From: Uloborus plumipes
Taxonomy: Eukaryota; Arthropoda; Arachnida; Araneae; Uloboridae
Assembly: GCA_038373865.1 (NCBI GenBank)
Contig: JAXGGA010004491.1
Span: forward strand, 1-64,000
Direction of reading: 5' to 3'
DNA length: 64,000 nt
The position numbers and the translations under genes are program-made. Numbering within the stretch: position 1 is the first letter of the stretch; each line of letters begins with the position of its first letter. The notes beneath the pieces were generated by a model. It saw nothing but the letters and a program-made list of their open reading frames with translations, did not search any database and was not told the DNA's origin. Shown here piece by piece: positions 36,301 through 51,300 of the stretch.

Positions 36301-39300
36301 TACTCAATGTCAGAAATCAACTAGAAATGGAAGAATTTTCTCTCTACTGTATAGTGGAAGGAGGTAAGGTGTCCTGTTGTTAAAATCTTGTTAAAATAAT
36401 TATGTTGCCAGTTTTACGGAAGGAAAGTCAACAGACTGAACATTGAAGTAATGTTTGCCTAACGGTGGCGTTTATGTTTATGTATCTTTTAATCTATTCA
36501 TGTCTCAAGTTGTTTAGCTATTCTCTCTAAGCTTAAAACTTTTCTGTTTTGTTACTACTTCTGTTGAAAAAAATCGGTTTTTATTTAGTTTAATTTATGA
36601 GCAGACAAAATAATTGTAATATGTGGTGTTGGTCTATTTTTGAAGAGGTCACCTGAAACCAAGTCTTCGCTTAAAAGATGTCTGTTTGAGTTTGCTGTAT
36701 ATGACAAAGCTCACAATATAAAATTATGAGCATAAAGTGTGAATGCACACGTAAAAAGATCCCACCAGTACAAACGAATTGAACATGTAACGAACATAAA
36801 ACGAATGTTCTTAATTTTAAAGGAACGCTCGGAGCATAGTAGTTTGAGATCATACAAAGTACGTAGACGATCCAAACTCCGACGGCAAATATTTACTTTC
36901 AAGTGGTAATATATTGCCCAACATAAAAGCTTTCTGAAGAAAAATAAGAGATTGGAAACTGTATCAAGACAACGATCTAATAAAGCTCTCACAGCTTTTG
37001 CTACATAGTTTTGAAACCACTCTACGGCAACAACTAATGATATCCTCTAAGCGTTCTTGCCGTTGCATTACTTCCGTTGCATGTTTAAATTACTCTCATC
37101 GTACAGAGAGAAGTGTAACTTCAAATAAAGCGATTGGTAATCTTGGTATTATATTCTGTAATATTCCGCATCGCCTAGCGAAACTTTCACTGCAAAGGCA
37201 GTGTTCTTGTGGAGAAACAGCATTTACAGAAAATTTTCAATACGGAAATGCGACAGTAGAGCAATTCACTCTTTAGAAGTACTACGAAACATCTAAAAAT
37301 AAGTTATTTTTCAGCTTAGTTGAACAAGTTTCTCTTTTTATCATCATTAGTTCGCTTCTCTAAGCTTCAATTTGTTATTTGCCAAGGTTTTGTGATTAAG
37401 TGAAATCCCTTTCCAACGAATACCGATACAACGAAATATCCGTTTCAGCTAAATGAATTTTCAGTCTCGATTTAATTTCTATTATCATTGCTTACCCAGG
37501 TAGCACAAATAACCTTTAAACCTTTTATAAACGTTTTTAAGCGGTTGTTACAACGTTAATAACCATTTTACATTACAACCTTTAAAAAATGAAGTGTGCT
37601 ACTTGGATAAATTCCATTACAACAAAATTCCCGTGACAACGAATAAAATTTTCTGTCCTTTGAGGATCGTTATACAGAGATTTCTCTGTATTTAATTTCT
37701 GTTACCTCTATCCGTATGCTATCTGTCGATTTTGTGCCTTCAAAACCCGTTGTGTGCATTTGTATAAATTTTCCGGAAAAGTGAATAGATAAATGAAAGT
37801 GGTAATAAATAAGCACAGTTAAAGTTATGCAATCAGTTGGAATTTTTCAAAGCTCAAACTTTCTTTCCTTTATTATTATTTTTTTTTTTTGCTCAGAAGG
37901 TAATGAAATAGCTTTGACATTTACTTTCAAAGCGGGCGTAAAGGCTCATTTTCGTTGTAAAAAAAAGTGGGTTTCTGAATTTTTCAGTCACAGGAGAAGT
38001 ACACGCATACCGGTTTTTCAGGATCAGTCCGAAATGTGAAGCTCCTGAAGCAATGAAAAAGCTAACAAGAAGTTATGTCAAGAACTAAACGAGCCTACTT
38101 TCCCGTACATCGATATCGGCATTCTAGCATCTGATCAATATTCTATTAATTATCTGAAACTGAAAATTATGTCAAACATACCTTTATAGCACTTAAAGCT
38201 GATTTCTAAAAGCAAAATATATCCCTCTCATCAGATGAAATAGACACGTAAAAAGTAAATAAACGAGTAAATAAAGTTTTGTCGCACCATTTAAAGAATG
38301 TAACTGTCATAGTTCTTCCGTAGAAAAATTCCACAATCGTTTTCAAAAGGAAAAAAAAATAAATAAAAGAACAAAAAACATTCAAAACACATTTTACCAA
38401 AGAAAAAAAAATCGTTCGTTAATAAAATGTCTCGAATTTCATTTTTAATCCGTTGCCAGTTGTTAAATATAAATAAAGAATAAAATGCTCTCTGTGAATG
38501 AAAAATTTTTGTTAACAAAAAAATCGTCTGCCAAAAAAAACAATAATAATAATAATAAATTAAACAAAACAATTAAATAAATAAACAAAAAATCGTCTGC
38601 CCAGTCAGTCATTTTTTCTGAGCCTGCATTTCCGCCGTGTTTGCTGAGTCAGAGTCGGAATCAGAGTCCTCACAGAAGACTATTCAGAAAAGTACTTTAC
38701 AATACATTATTTATCAAAACCATTTTCTTACAAAGTTAGTTTGAAGGAAATCTGCCTTTAAGTTCAGAATCAACATTCAATTTAAATTTCCCCGTAGGCG
38801 CTCATGTTAAAAAATTTTCTGAACGGTTCATCATTGAACGAAAAATGGTTCAAATTGAAAAGTGAAATATGGGAATGAGTCTCTCCAAGATCTTTCGAAC
38901 AAAGAAAACTTTATTCAATTCGGACGGTTCACTTAAAAGTTATTGGGTGGGTAAAGGTTATTTGAACGGTGCAATGTTAAACGAAAAAATGTTCAAATTG
39001 AAAATTTAAATATGGTAATGAAGTATCCTTGCCGAGATCTTTCGAACAAAAAAAAGTTTATTTAAATCGGACTGTTCACTCAAAAGTTATTAGGGGTGGG
39101 AGCTTGTTTGAACGGTTCAATGTTGAACGAAAAATTGTTCAAATCGGAAATTTAAAAACATGAATGAAGTAATCTTGATAAGATCTTTCGAACAAAAAAA
39201 AGGTGGTTCAAATCGGACTGTTCACTAAAAAGTCAGTATCCCGGGACAGGTTGTTTGAACGGTTCAAAGTTGAACCAAAAATTGTTCAAATCGGAAATAT

Positions 39301-42300
39301 AAATACGGGAATGAAGTATCCTTGATAAGATCTTTCGAACAAAAAAAAAATTGTTCAGATCGGACTGTTCACTCAAAAGTTAGCATCGCGGGACAGGTTG
39401 TTTGAACGGTTCAAAGTTGAACCAAAAATTGTTCAAATCGAAAAATCAAATATGGGAATGAGCTGTACTCGCCGAGATCTTTCCATCAAAAAAAAGTTTG
39501 TCCAAATCGGAATGTTCATTCAAAAGTTATTAGGGGGGGGACAGACAGACCGACCGACACACAAATTCCCCATCTCAATACCCTACTTTCAAATTTTTAA
39601 TTTTTTGATATTCATTTTACCTTTTTATTTTTTTCACTTGGCGGTTTTTTTTTTTTTTTTTTTGACTTGGCGATATTTTTTAACTTGGCGATATTTTTTG
39701 GATTTGGCGATATTTTTTTAGATGCATTAAGCTACTTTTCATACTTTTTTCGTCTTTCTTTTATTTTTAATGGGAAAGTAGGCTAAAAACGGAACTGACT
39801 TCAAAAAGGTTTTTGAGGTGCAACGACGAAATGTATTGTGAGTTGAATGGTACCAGCAAGGAACTACAACTCGGGAGTTTTCCATACTTTTTCGAGAAAA
39901 CCTCAGCAAATGAGTACTTTTTCACAATTTTTTGAGAATGTGAAGATTTGATTTAAATGTTATTCAACTGCCATTTCAAAATTTTATTTAAGTAGAAGTA
40001 TTTATGTCATCTGCTGGACAAAAATTTTTAACAAAAGTGAAACATTTTACTTTGCCGAATTTGCAAATACTAACATGTACTCAACTGATGACATAATTGC
40101 TTTTTGCAACGGTTTGATATCTCATGTATGTTACATATATTCCATGCCTCATAATAATGTATACACTAACTCAAAGCCTTATAACGTGACTGTTATATTA
40201 TCTCGAAGTTTTCATTGGATTCTAAACTGTTAGAAAGCTGTGGGAACTTCACATTACTCTAATTACCAATAACTTGTACGTTTTTGCCTGTTTTGGAACT
40301 TCAAAATTATCGAGAGTTACCTGTACCTACATAAATTGTCATTCAAGCTTGTAAAATGAAATGAACATGTTTGGAAAATGATCGGACGTGTACTATACAT
40401 ACTCTTTTCATACTCTTGTATGAAAAGGTGTCGATTAATCGTAGGAATTTTTCCCGAAATTCTCATCGCTGAAAAATCCATTTTGTGGTGGAATTTCGTT
40501 TTTTTTAATGACAATTCGGGATATATTAACTTTATTCGGCAGTTCAGGAGAAAGCACCGAAACATTTACAGCGGAGACATTTAATTGATTTGGCAATTCG
40601 AGAGAAGGGACTGAAATCCAGGAAACATTTACTTGATTTGTGAGTAAAGGTAAAGGCATCGAAATTCGGGAGACAGTTACTTGATTAGAGAGTTCGAGAG
40701 AAGGCACGGAAAATCGAGACATGTACTCGATTAGGGAGTTCGGGAGAAAGCATCAAAATTTGGGAGACAGTTGATTAGGGAGTTCGGGAGAAAGCACTAG
40801 AATTCGGGGGACAGTTATTGATTAGGGAATTCGGAAGAAGGCATCGAAATTCGGGAGATAGTTATTTGATTAGGGAATTGGGAAGAAGGTATCAAAATTC
40901 GGGAGATAGTTATTTGATTAGAAAGTTCGGAAGAAAACACCGAAATTCGGGAAACATTTACTTGATTCAGGAGTTCGAGAGAAGGCATTAGACTTCAGGA
41001 GACATTTGCTTGATTAGGGATTTCGGAAGTGAGCATCGAAATTCAGGAGATATTTACTTGCTTAGGGAGTTCGGGAGATATTTTTCTTGACTAGGGAGTT
41101 CAGAAAAAGGCATCGAAATTCGGGAGATGTTTACTTGATTAACGAGTTCGAAAGATGTTTACTTGATTAAGGAATTCGGAAAATGTTTATTCGATTAAGA
41201 AGATCGGGAGATATTTACTTGATTAGGATGTTTGGGAGAAGGCACCGAAATTCGGAAGATGTTTACTCGATTAGGGAGTTCGGAAGATGTTTACTTCATT
41301 AGGACGATATAGATATTTACTTGATTAGGGAGTTCGGGAGTAGATATCGAAATTCGGGAGATATTTACTTGACGAGGGAGGTTTAGGATAAGGCGCCGAA
41401 ATTCGGGAGATGTGTACTTGATTAAAAAGTTAGGAAGATGTTTACTTGATTAAGGAGTTCAGAAGATGTTTACTTGATTAGGGAGTTCGCGAAACGGCCT
41501 CGAAATTTGGTAGTCTCCCAAACAAGTCGGGAGAGTTGACAGCTAGGATATAGTCTACCTGGCAAAATCTTAGTTTAGTGTTTATTGTATACATTATTAA
41601 AAAGTTGAATTTTTTAAATTTCTATTAAATTCTTTTTAATTTTCAGATCCATACACGATGCCGCTCAACAGGGAGGAATATATTCTTGATGTCACAACAG
41701 AATTGCTGAAAAACGGACAAGTGTTCTATTTGATATTTTGTCGTTCGGTCTGGTATTACCCCCTTCGTCTTGACAACCATTTGTACATTGAGGTCATTTT
41801 TAATCAAGTTGCCCCCGATTACTTGGAAGGTCTGTTACTAGTGATGCCAAGTGAAAGAGTTATGGAGCAAAACATTGTAAGTTCTTAAGAAATGTGGCTG
41901 AAACATTTATAAAGAAAAACTATTTGGGCCCATGTGTTTAAAATTGCTTACCCTTTTTTGCGTGTAACTTTTGTGACATGAAAAGGACCTGATTAACGCA
42001 GTCCTACAGGTCAATCGACTATTCACTACAATTTCAGGATTACCAAAATGGGGTAAATTCCTTTTTTCAATTTTCTAGAGACAGTAACTTTGAATGAGGG
42101 CTTTGAATGTGCGAGAGGGGAACTAATTTACCAGGAACTGGGAACCACTTTAGCTTTATCGGGCCCTGGACATGAATAGTCTCATATCTTCAACTGATGC
42201 CCTATATAATAGTACACTAACTTTTTACGGTCTGTAAAAAATAATGTGATATCATTAAATACAGGAGACATCAACAAACAAAAGCTCTGTCTACAAGCAT

Positions 42301-45300
42301 TAATCATGAAAATATAGTGAGGGAGTGTACCTTTCTGGGTCCGTGCTTGCAAGTACAAAAACGTGATAACAAAAAAATACACAAACATCACTTAGATTAA
42401 TTATGTACATACTTGACAAAGAATACCTTCGTGCTTAAAAAGCGGAGCAAATAATGCACCGTTAAAAAGTACAAATGTACAGGAATACTGCAGACACGCG
42501 TTTCTTCATTGCAAAGAATGCCTTTTTTATTGTAAATACGAACAGATCTTAATAGTATAGATCGTAAAATTTCAGGAAACTAATTATACTTTTGCTTTTA
42601 AACCAGTTTACCCAAAAATATTTTAATTCCTTTTACTATTATTATCATTTGTTTTGTTTTTATAGAACAGTTTTACTTCAATCCACATGTTATTGAAAAT
42701 GAATAATTGCGATCTTAATTAAATGCTCCGCATTCTCAATACACAATTCTTATCTTGCAGGCAGATATATCAAAAGTTGCTGCACTTCTGCACAGAGCTG
42801 CTGATATGGAACATACTCCAGCAAAGTATGTTTGTTTACATAACGTATTAATTTTTCTTTTAAAGGTGTGAAATATTGCTAACTGAAAAATATTTTTTTG
42901 TTTATTTCATAAAAAATGCAGAATATTGAAAAATTAATTTAATTCTTTTAGTTAAAAATGGGGACAAAATAACCTTGAATAATAGTCACATTTGCAACAT
43001 GAAAAACAGCTGCTGAATAATAGGTTCAACTAAGTCCAATACGCAGATATTTAACCTATCTTACTTCAAGTTCATAGAAAATCTAAACAACATCTATCAC
43101 ATTCTCCTTCGAATTAATACAATATTTCCAAAAAAAATTACCCTTTGAGTCAACGTAAATGCCTACAAGAGATTGATGGATTCAGCACGTTTCATGAAGT
43201 AAAAAATTTAAATCGTTATATCTTCAAATGCAGCAAATGATTATGTATATAGATATATATACTGGGATGTTCAATGTAGATATTTTCTTTTCATTCTTAT
43301 TTTAGAAAATTCATTTATTTTAGTTTTATTTTTTATTCATGATTATTATTTTTTTAATAAAATAAAATGACTGCATAGTTAGTGCTATGAATTTGATGTT
43401 GATGCATGGGAATATGTACAATAGAGTGGGCCGAAAAAACACTTTTTCAGGGCTCTCACCAAGTCACTTTTTTCACTAAAAGTCACTTTTTTTTTCATTG
43501 GTCACCAAAAGTCACTTTCAAAGGCCAAAAGTCACTTTTTGTCACTTTTTTGGGAAAAATATTGATTTTTTTCACTTTTTTGGTCACTTTTTATTTTTTT
43601 AAATTTGACCAAGTGACAAATATTCTTTGAACTTTTCTTTCGACCATCAAAATCGTCGCTCAGTACCGATACCGTACGAGGGCCTGGAGGAAGAAAAATC
43701 TTTTTCTCCCTGGATGACCCTATGGATGATGAAACTGAAAAAAACAACAGTTCTTTCATTCACCTGTCCAAATGTTCCGCTTTTCCCGCCAAAGTCCGCT
43801 TTTTTTTATCGTTTTGGACCGATAAACTGCTGTCATTTTACGTACCAGGGGTGATTGTTTTCTATAACTTTTCCAGTAATTTCTAGAACTTCTAATTTTT
43901 AGTTTTAGCATTTGTTTTAAAGTTAATTCCAATGTAGAAATTTTCTTGACTTCCAGCTACATGTTTTTTCCTTTTCTGATTAGTTCTTTGTTTAACCCAT
44001 TAATGCCTAGCGTCCCTTTTTAGGGACGGTTCAAAACGTGTTTGAATTGACCAAAAATGAACATTTCAACCAAATAATAGTGTTCGATTATTACTTTAGT
44101 ATTGTTTCAATTCAGTATTAACAGATTGCAGCATATAACCATTGTAAAATGTGTTCTGTAGCCATGTAACCAGAATACAAAATACCTTTGGGGAAAAAAA
44201 TGTCAGGCATTAATGGGTTAATAATAGTTTGTTTAAATGTCTATTCCATTGTCGTAAAAGCATTTTCAGCTCTTGAGTGATGTGTTAGTTGAAAGTATGC
44301 TTATGGTATATTTTTCAAGAATTTAGCTTATAGTATGAAAAAAATGTATGTAATTGGGCTGTTGCTTTCTTTTCATTGTCTGAGGACTATCTTAGTTTAT
44401 AGAAACTTTTTGATTTTATTTAGTTATTTTATAGTCAAAAGGTCCCCCCACCCCCTGCTTTAATATATGATTTGACATGAATATGAAAAATATTTTAAAT
44501 TGTCAAAGCCATTTAGTAAATCTGCAGCCAGTTTTGAAAAAGGTAATTCTTGTATAGTATTCTTATCTCTCGTCTATATCATACCTGTTTCTCTTCAGAA
44601 TTTTGTTTTTAGTAGAATTTTGGAATAGATGCATTAGCAAAATAGTATTTTTTCAGAAGTTTATCCTGCAGGACAAGCTATGATTTAAAACTATTGGTTT
44701 CCTGAATTTCACTTTTAGTATCCGGGAACGTTCTAAGTTAACTTATATTTGGAAATGTTTATAATATTCTTTGCAAATGCAATGCATCATTAATTTGGCT
44801 GATTGTTTTCAAGTGTTCGGCACATGCTCATTAATTATCTGAATATTTTCCATACTTTTCTTTTTTTTTTTTATAATCAAGCGTTCTACAGAATATTTTA
44901 CCTGCTGTCATAGATTCCAAGTTTAGTTAATGTTTTCTAAATTGTTAGTAGTCAGACACCCCTGATATGTATGCTTGTGGCTGTTTTGTTGTTGTGTGAT
45001 AATGATAAAAATCTCATTTTCAAAAAGTAGAAATATTTTTGTTCATTGATGAAAGAATAGTTAAGCATTTTTCTACTACTTCTATATTTGAACAGTCTAA
45101 AGGGATGTGGTATGTACTTTTCTTGTTTAATTACTAAAAAAATGATGACACATAATAAAAAAAAAATGTTTACTATTCTGTGTGTTCATGTTTCATAGTT
45201 GAAATAAAATGCTTACAATTTTGAAGTTTTGGTAGATAATATTTTCTGTGAATAAATTTAAAATTTAAGTGTTATTTATGTTGAAAACATTACAGGTAAA

Positions 45301-48300
45301 GTTTTAAATAGTGATAAAATTGTGTACTTAGTATTTTAGTGGTAACAGTTTATTTTCGGTTGGTCACTTTTTTGTAAAAAATAGTCACTTTTTTCACTTT
45401 TTTTGGATCACATTCTTGGTGGGAGCCCTGCTTTTTTTTTACTTCGAAGTTGTAATAGTGCGGAAAAGTTGCGAATCATGATGACAAAAAGAAGGAAAAA
45501 AAATATCGAAATCGGTTGATATCTTCCGTTCGCCCATAGGGCCTAAAAATTGACAAAAAATGAAAAAACATCATTTTTCGCGATGTTTTCAAAAAATTTT
45601 GAATTACATGTTTTCGTAACGTAATAGCACGGAAAAGTTGCTAATTGTGAAGACAAAAAGAAGGAAAAAAAAAATATCGAAATCGATTGATATCTTCCGG
45701 TCGCGCATAAGGCCTAAAATTTGATAAGATATGAAAAAAACTTTATTTTTGCGATTTTTTTTTAACTAGATAATTTTGTTGCGTAATAGTTTGTAAAGAT
45801 TTCCAATATAGTCTTAAAACATTGTGTTTTGATTTGGTTTTGGTTAGTTAATATTTTCCGGTCGCGCATTAACCCTAAAATTACCCAAAATAATAAAAAA
45901 AGTTACATTTTTGATCGTTTTGGGTTTTTGATAAACAGTTTTTGAGTGAAACAGCCGTAGTATTTTTTTCAGGTGAACTGACAATAAGATAGAAAAACAA
46001 ATTACCTGGTTCAGTCGAAGTTTTCCAGTTGCGAAAAGACTTAGAAACTCTCATGCGCAGACGTCGGGCAGCAAGTCAGACAACGTCGCTCGCCTGGCCC
46101 TACGGCTCTCTTCCACTCCATCGCCGCCTTCCTAGGACCACGTCAGTTGTCTGGCTATATTGTTTTTTCAGTCTGCGTTTCTATGTAGTGATCGCAGTGT
46201 ACTGTTATTTAGTTCAATCTAGATGTTTTCATTTTGAAAATCTTATAGTCTTCTGGAATGATGTAATTTTCCGCTGTGTGTGAGTGGTTTAACGAAAAAG
46301 TAATGTAATAACAAGACAAATGCTCTAAGAACAAGACAAATATTTGGCTGCCCCACGTTTGGCACTCCAAAAAACTGCCATCAAACTAACTCCCTACTGG
46401 CGAAGACACCATTATTAATTTCTAGTGCCAAATTGAAACTTCCTTGAGTACAGCACCTAATGATGTCCTTGGCAGTGGACGGCTTGCTTGATGGCAGTTC
46501 TTTTGAAGTACCAAAAGTGGGGCAGCCAAATATTATTTGTCTTGTTATTACGTAACTTTTTCAATAAATCACCGAGTCCACACATAGCAGAAAACTACAT
46601 CATTACAGACGGCTACAAGATTTCAAAATGAAAACATCTAGATTGAACTAAATAACAGTACACTGCGATTACTACATAGAAACGCAAACTGAAAAAACAA
46701 TATAGCCAGACAACTGACGTGGTCCTAGGAAGGCGGCGATGGAGTGGAAGAAAGCCGTAGGGCCAGGTGCGCGACGTTGTCTGGATTAAGGCCCCTATAT
46801 ATACGAGCCGGCGCATCAAGATTAAGTTTCACCACTTTGGATCCAGCGCGTGTTTCTGTGTTTGAGTGGTTGTCTTTTCTGGCCAGTAATCGCGTTTTGC
46901 TAATTTTTCACTGTGAGCAATTATTAGCGGCACGTGGATTTGGCAAAGCTTAGCAATGTGCCAAAACTTTTTTCTGGTAACCCTATTCCGCAACAATGAA
47001 AATTTGAAAGTAAAAGTTAAGGAATTGGATCCAAAGTGGTGAAACTTAATCTTGATGCGTCGGCCTGTCTATATAGCGGCTCTAGTCTGGATTAAGGCCC
47101 CTATATATACGAGCCGGCGCATCAAGATTAAGTTTCACCACTTTGGATCCAGCTCGTGTTTGTGTGATTGAGTGGTTGTCTTTTCTGGCCAGTAATCGCG
47201 TTTTGGTAATTTTTCACTATGAGCAATTATTAGCGGTACGTGGATTTGGCAAAGCTTAGCAATGTGCCAAAACTTTTTTCTGGTAACCCTACTCCGCAAC
47301 AATGAAAATATGAAAGTAAAAGTTAAGGAATTGGATCCAAAGTGGTAAAACTTAATCTTGATGCGTCGGCCTGTTTATATAGCGGCTCTAGTCTGGATCG
47401 CTGCCCAACGTCTGCGCATGAGAGTTTCTAAGGCTTTTCGCAACTGGAAAACATCGACTGAACCTGGTAGTTTGTTTTTTTATCTTATTGTCAGTTCATC
47501 TGAAAAAATACTACGGCTGTTTCATTTAAAAACTATTCATCAAAAACCCAAAACGACCAAAAATGTAACTTTTTTATTATTTTGGATAATTTTAGGGTTA
47601 ATGCGCGACCGGAAAATATTAACTAACCAAAACCAAATCAAAACACAATGTTTTAAGACTATATTGGAAATCTTTACAAACTATTGCACAACAAAAACAT
47701 CTAATTCAAAAATTAAAAAAAAAAAAAAAAAAAAACAATCGCAAAAATGAAGTTTTTTCATATTTTGTCAAAGTTTAGGCCCTAGGCACGACCCGAAGAT
47801 ATTAATCGATTTCGATAATTTTTTTTCTCTTTTTTATCCCTCTTTTTGTCTTCATAATTTGCAACTTTTCCGCACGAAAACATTATAAAAACATTTAATT
47901 AAAATTTTTTAAAAAAAAATCGCAAAAATGAATTTTTTTTCATATCTTGTCAAATTTTAGGCCTTATGCGCGACCGGAAGATATCAATCAATTTCGATAA
48001 TTTTTTTCCTTCCTTTTGTCTTCACAATTAGCAACTTTTCCGCGCTATTACGTTACGAAAACATCCTATTCAAAAAATTTAAAAAAAATTGCAAAAAATG
48101 AAGTTTTTTCATTTTTTGTCAAACTTTAGGCCCTATGCGCGAACGGAAGATATCAACCGATTTAGAAAATAAAAATTTCTTCTTTTTGTCTTCTTGATTC
48201 GCAACTTTTCCGCACTATTACAACTTCGAAATAAAAAAAAATGTTTTTTCGGCCCACCCTAATGTACAAACTCTTCTTTAGTTACGGAGATTGGCTTTTT

Positions 48301-51300
48301 TTTCTTTATTTTTTTTGAAAGCGAATGAAACGTTGCTAGTTGAGTTAACTTTGAAAAATATAGCTGATTAATGTTCAACAATGGAATCTACTAACAGCAA
48401 CTTTCCTTTTTAGGGAAGAAGTAAAATATTTATTACCTAAACCCATTTTGGGAGTTAGGGACATAAGGCCAGCGCAGTGGGTTGAATATGTACAGCAAAA
48501 CTGGCCACAAATGACTGCATTAACTACAACAGAGGCTAAAGCTCAATGTTTAGGTAAGTTTATTTTATGCATTAAAATTAAAGGATATAAGATAAAAGAT
48601 ATTTTGTTTCATCAAAAATAATCTTTCAAAAATGTGAACACCTGTTGCATTCAATGTTTTGTATAATAAATATTTTAAATATTTCTGTATAGAATAAATA
48701 TTTTACTGTCCGTCCTTGAAAACCGCGCCTAGCATTCGCAAACCATTCCACTTAAAAAGGGGTGATGGGTTGTAGGAGAAACTTTCCGAAGTTTTCAATT
48801 TGAAACTTGCATTTGCAATCTTATTGACATATTTAACTAAACTATGTATTTGAAATTAGCATCATTCAGCATTGTTTGATACGGCTCAAAATGCTTCTTC
48901 TTATTCTTCCCTTTATTGTTATCTTACCTATCACCACTATTTTGGTAAGAGCAGAGAAGACCTGACGCATGCGTAAATATGCGGAAGGTTTCACCTAAGA
49001 AAATCAGATAGTAAATGCTTTTGTATAGAATAAATATAAAACTCCAAATGATTTCGAAAATTTTTATATTTATTGAATATGCTGTGTAAGTGTTTTTTCT
49101 TGAATTTGTTTAAAACATTGCTCTTAAAAAGCTATCTTGTATCATTACTGAAAACTAAAACATTTTTCTCTAATTGAGAGTTATTCAGGCGTTAGTGCAT
49201 AACTATTTAATAGTTTGTTTTGGCATGGCACTGAAAATTAGCAACCTTACTCAAAAAAAAAAAAAAAAAAAAAAATTATAATCATAAGCTATGGATCGGA
49301 AAAGGAATCTTATTTCTAATTGAAATTGTTGTTTGAATTAATGTTGAACTGTGTTGTGATCTCAGAGATAGATCAAGAATAGTTTTGAATTTTAGAATGC
49401 CAGTGACTGATGCTTAAAGGTTTCATAGCAGCAATGCTTTAAAATTATGAAATTGGTACAATGTGTGTAAAAATTCTCCAACATAAATGGTACTAATTTA
49501 AATGTTTCACATCCGAGAGGGTTTTTTGGAATATGATTACTGTCATGTTTTGAAAATCTTTACATGTACTCCCTATAGGGGAGATGTGAACAAATGAAGA
49601 CATTAAAAAAAAAAAAAAAAAAAAGCCATGAAGTAAAGAAATAATTTTCTAAAAAAACCTTAAAAAAATTCTGTGACACAAAATAAAGGCTTTTCTATGA
49701 TGAAGACGTTTTTACAGTAAGAAACTGATAATACTTTTTGAATTGATGATCCTTTTATAAAGAAAAAAAAAAGAAGAGTTTATATGTGCCCCTCTTTCCC
49801 CCAACACGGTAGAGAATGTTATGCAATGAAAGATTTTTGTTTATTAAATCTCTGCATGTGAATATAATTTTCTTTCTTTTTACTTTCCTCTATATCTAAT
49901 GTATAGAAGAAAGTATTGGATTCGTGAAAATTTTCGAATGTCGAATTTTGTTGGATTTGCACGTTTTGAAGTGCGCCGAGTCCATTTCGATCATTTTTGG
50001 AAAATGTCTGTGCGTGTGTGTGTGTGAGTCTGTATGTGTGTGACCAGTTTTTGTGCTATTTAATTATCAAAACATCTGAAAACTTTCAATGATTTGAAAT
50101 TTTTAACTGTTGCCAATTTTTTTTTATTTGTTTATTAAATCTTTGCATGTGAATATAATTTTCTTTCTTTTTTTCTATATATTCTATCATTATAAATATT
50201 GACCTTGTTTCTGTTCAATTTAAAGCAGAAGCTGTTGAATAAAAATAGCATTCAACTTCTGTTAGTCAAAGCAGAATTGTGTGCGCATGAAAACACATTT
50301 TAGCTATTAAGAGTTACTTTTCATGCAAACACTAGACGAATTTTTTTTCTAATTTCAGATATATTACAAAAATGGCCTTTGTTTGGTTCCTGCTTCTTTA
50401 TAGTTAAGGTAAGAATTTTCTTTAAATTTATGCAACATAAAATTTTAACATTTGTGTAACTTCTTTTTTAACACATTTTTTGCTCAATAATACATTTGCA
50501 ATTTTAAACTTCATAAATTTTTCAGAACTGAGTTTTTTCTTTTTTTTTATAACGAAAATGAAACTGCAAAAATGAAAGCTTTGTTGCTGTACATTTTCAG
50601 AAATGAATTCATTTATTTATTTTATGTTGTTTAATTTATTGCTAATGTTTCTTTATTTGAAACTTTTCTTCTCATAATAAACGTTATGTGTAGCAAAAAT
50701 TATTTAATTATATATTTATATGTGATAAATATTATCTTTAGAAGTATGATTTTAAAATCTGCACAAAACAAACTAAAGAAGTAGACTGATAAATTAGATT
50801 TTTCTACTGATTTCATAGTCAGTTACTATGAATCACAGACATTCTATACAGAATTAATATGCATTCTTTATAAAATGTTTTAGATTTTCACAAATAAAGC
50901 TAATTTTTTGTTGATTTCAATTCATTGTCATAATATATGACAAAGTTCAGGAATATTTGTTAACATAATTTATATTAATATCACAGTACCCTCCAAAATT
51001 ATTTTTTTCTAAAGTAGCACTATTTTCAGTTAGTTTTAGTTTTAAGCTTGAATATAGCTTGCATGAGCTTGCAGGAACAAATTATTTCTTAATGACTTTT
51101 TTTCTCAAAACCCTGTTTATTGTTCATCCTACTCTGTGGTAATACAGACTATAATTTTTCTTTTTATAAATATTTTTTAGTGGATTCGAGGCGATGCACT
51201 TCCAGTTGATCATATTTTAGCACTGAATAAGGAAGGTGTTCATTTCCTTGAAGTAGTCACACATGTAAGTATAGCTCTCATTGGTCAAATACTTTTAGCT

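Larger units (their letters stand above)
43422..48261. mobile_element. 4.84-kb composite inverted-repeat transposon
   Basis: The ends TAGAGTGGGCCGAAAAAAC and GTTTTTTCGGCCCACCCTA are inverted, and a perfect 8-bp duplication ATGTACAA flanks the element (43414-43421 and 48262-48269). Long arms (43422-46075 less its insertion, and 47398-48261) contain repeated GATATCTTCCG and GCGAAAAGTTGC-like motifs. The centre (46076-47397) is a second palindrome plus a duplicated unit. No transposase. The 8-bp duplication suggests hAT or another 8-bp superfamily. It fills most of the intron between myosin exons j and k. Confidence 0.85.
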
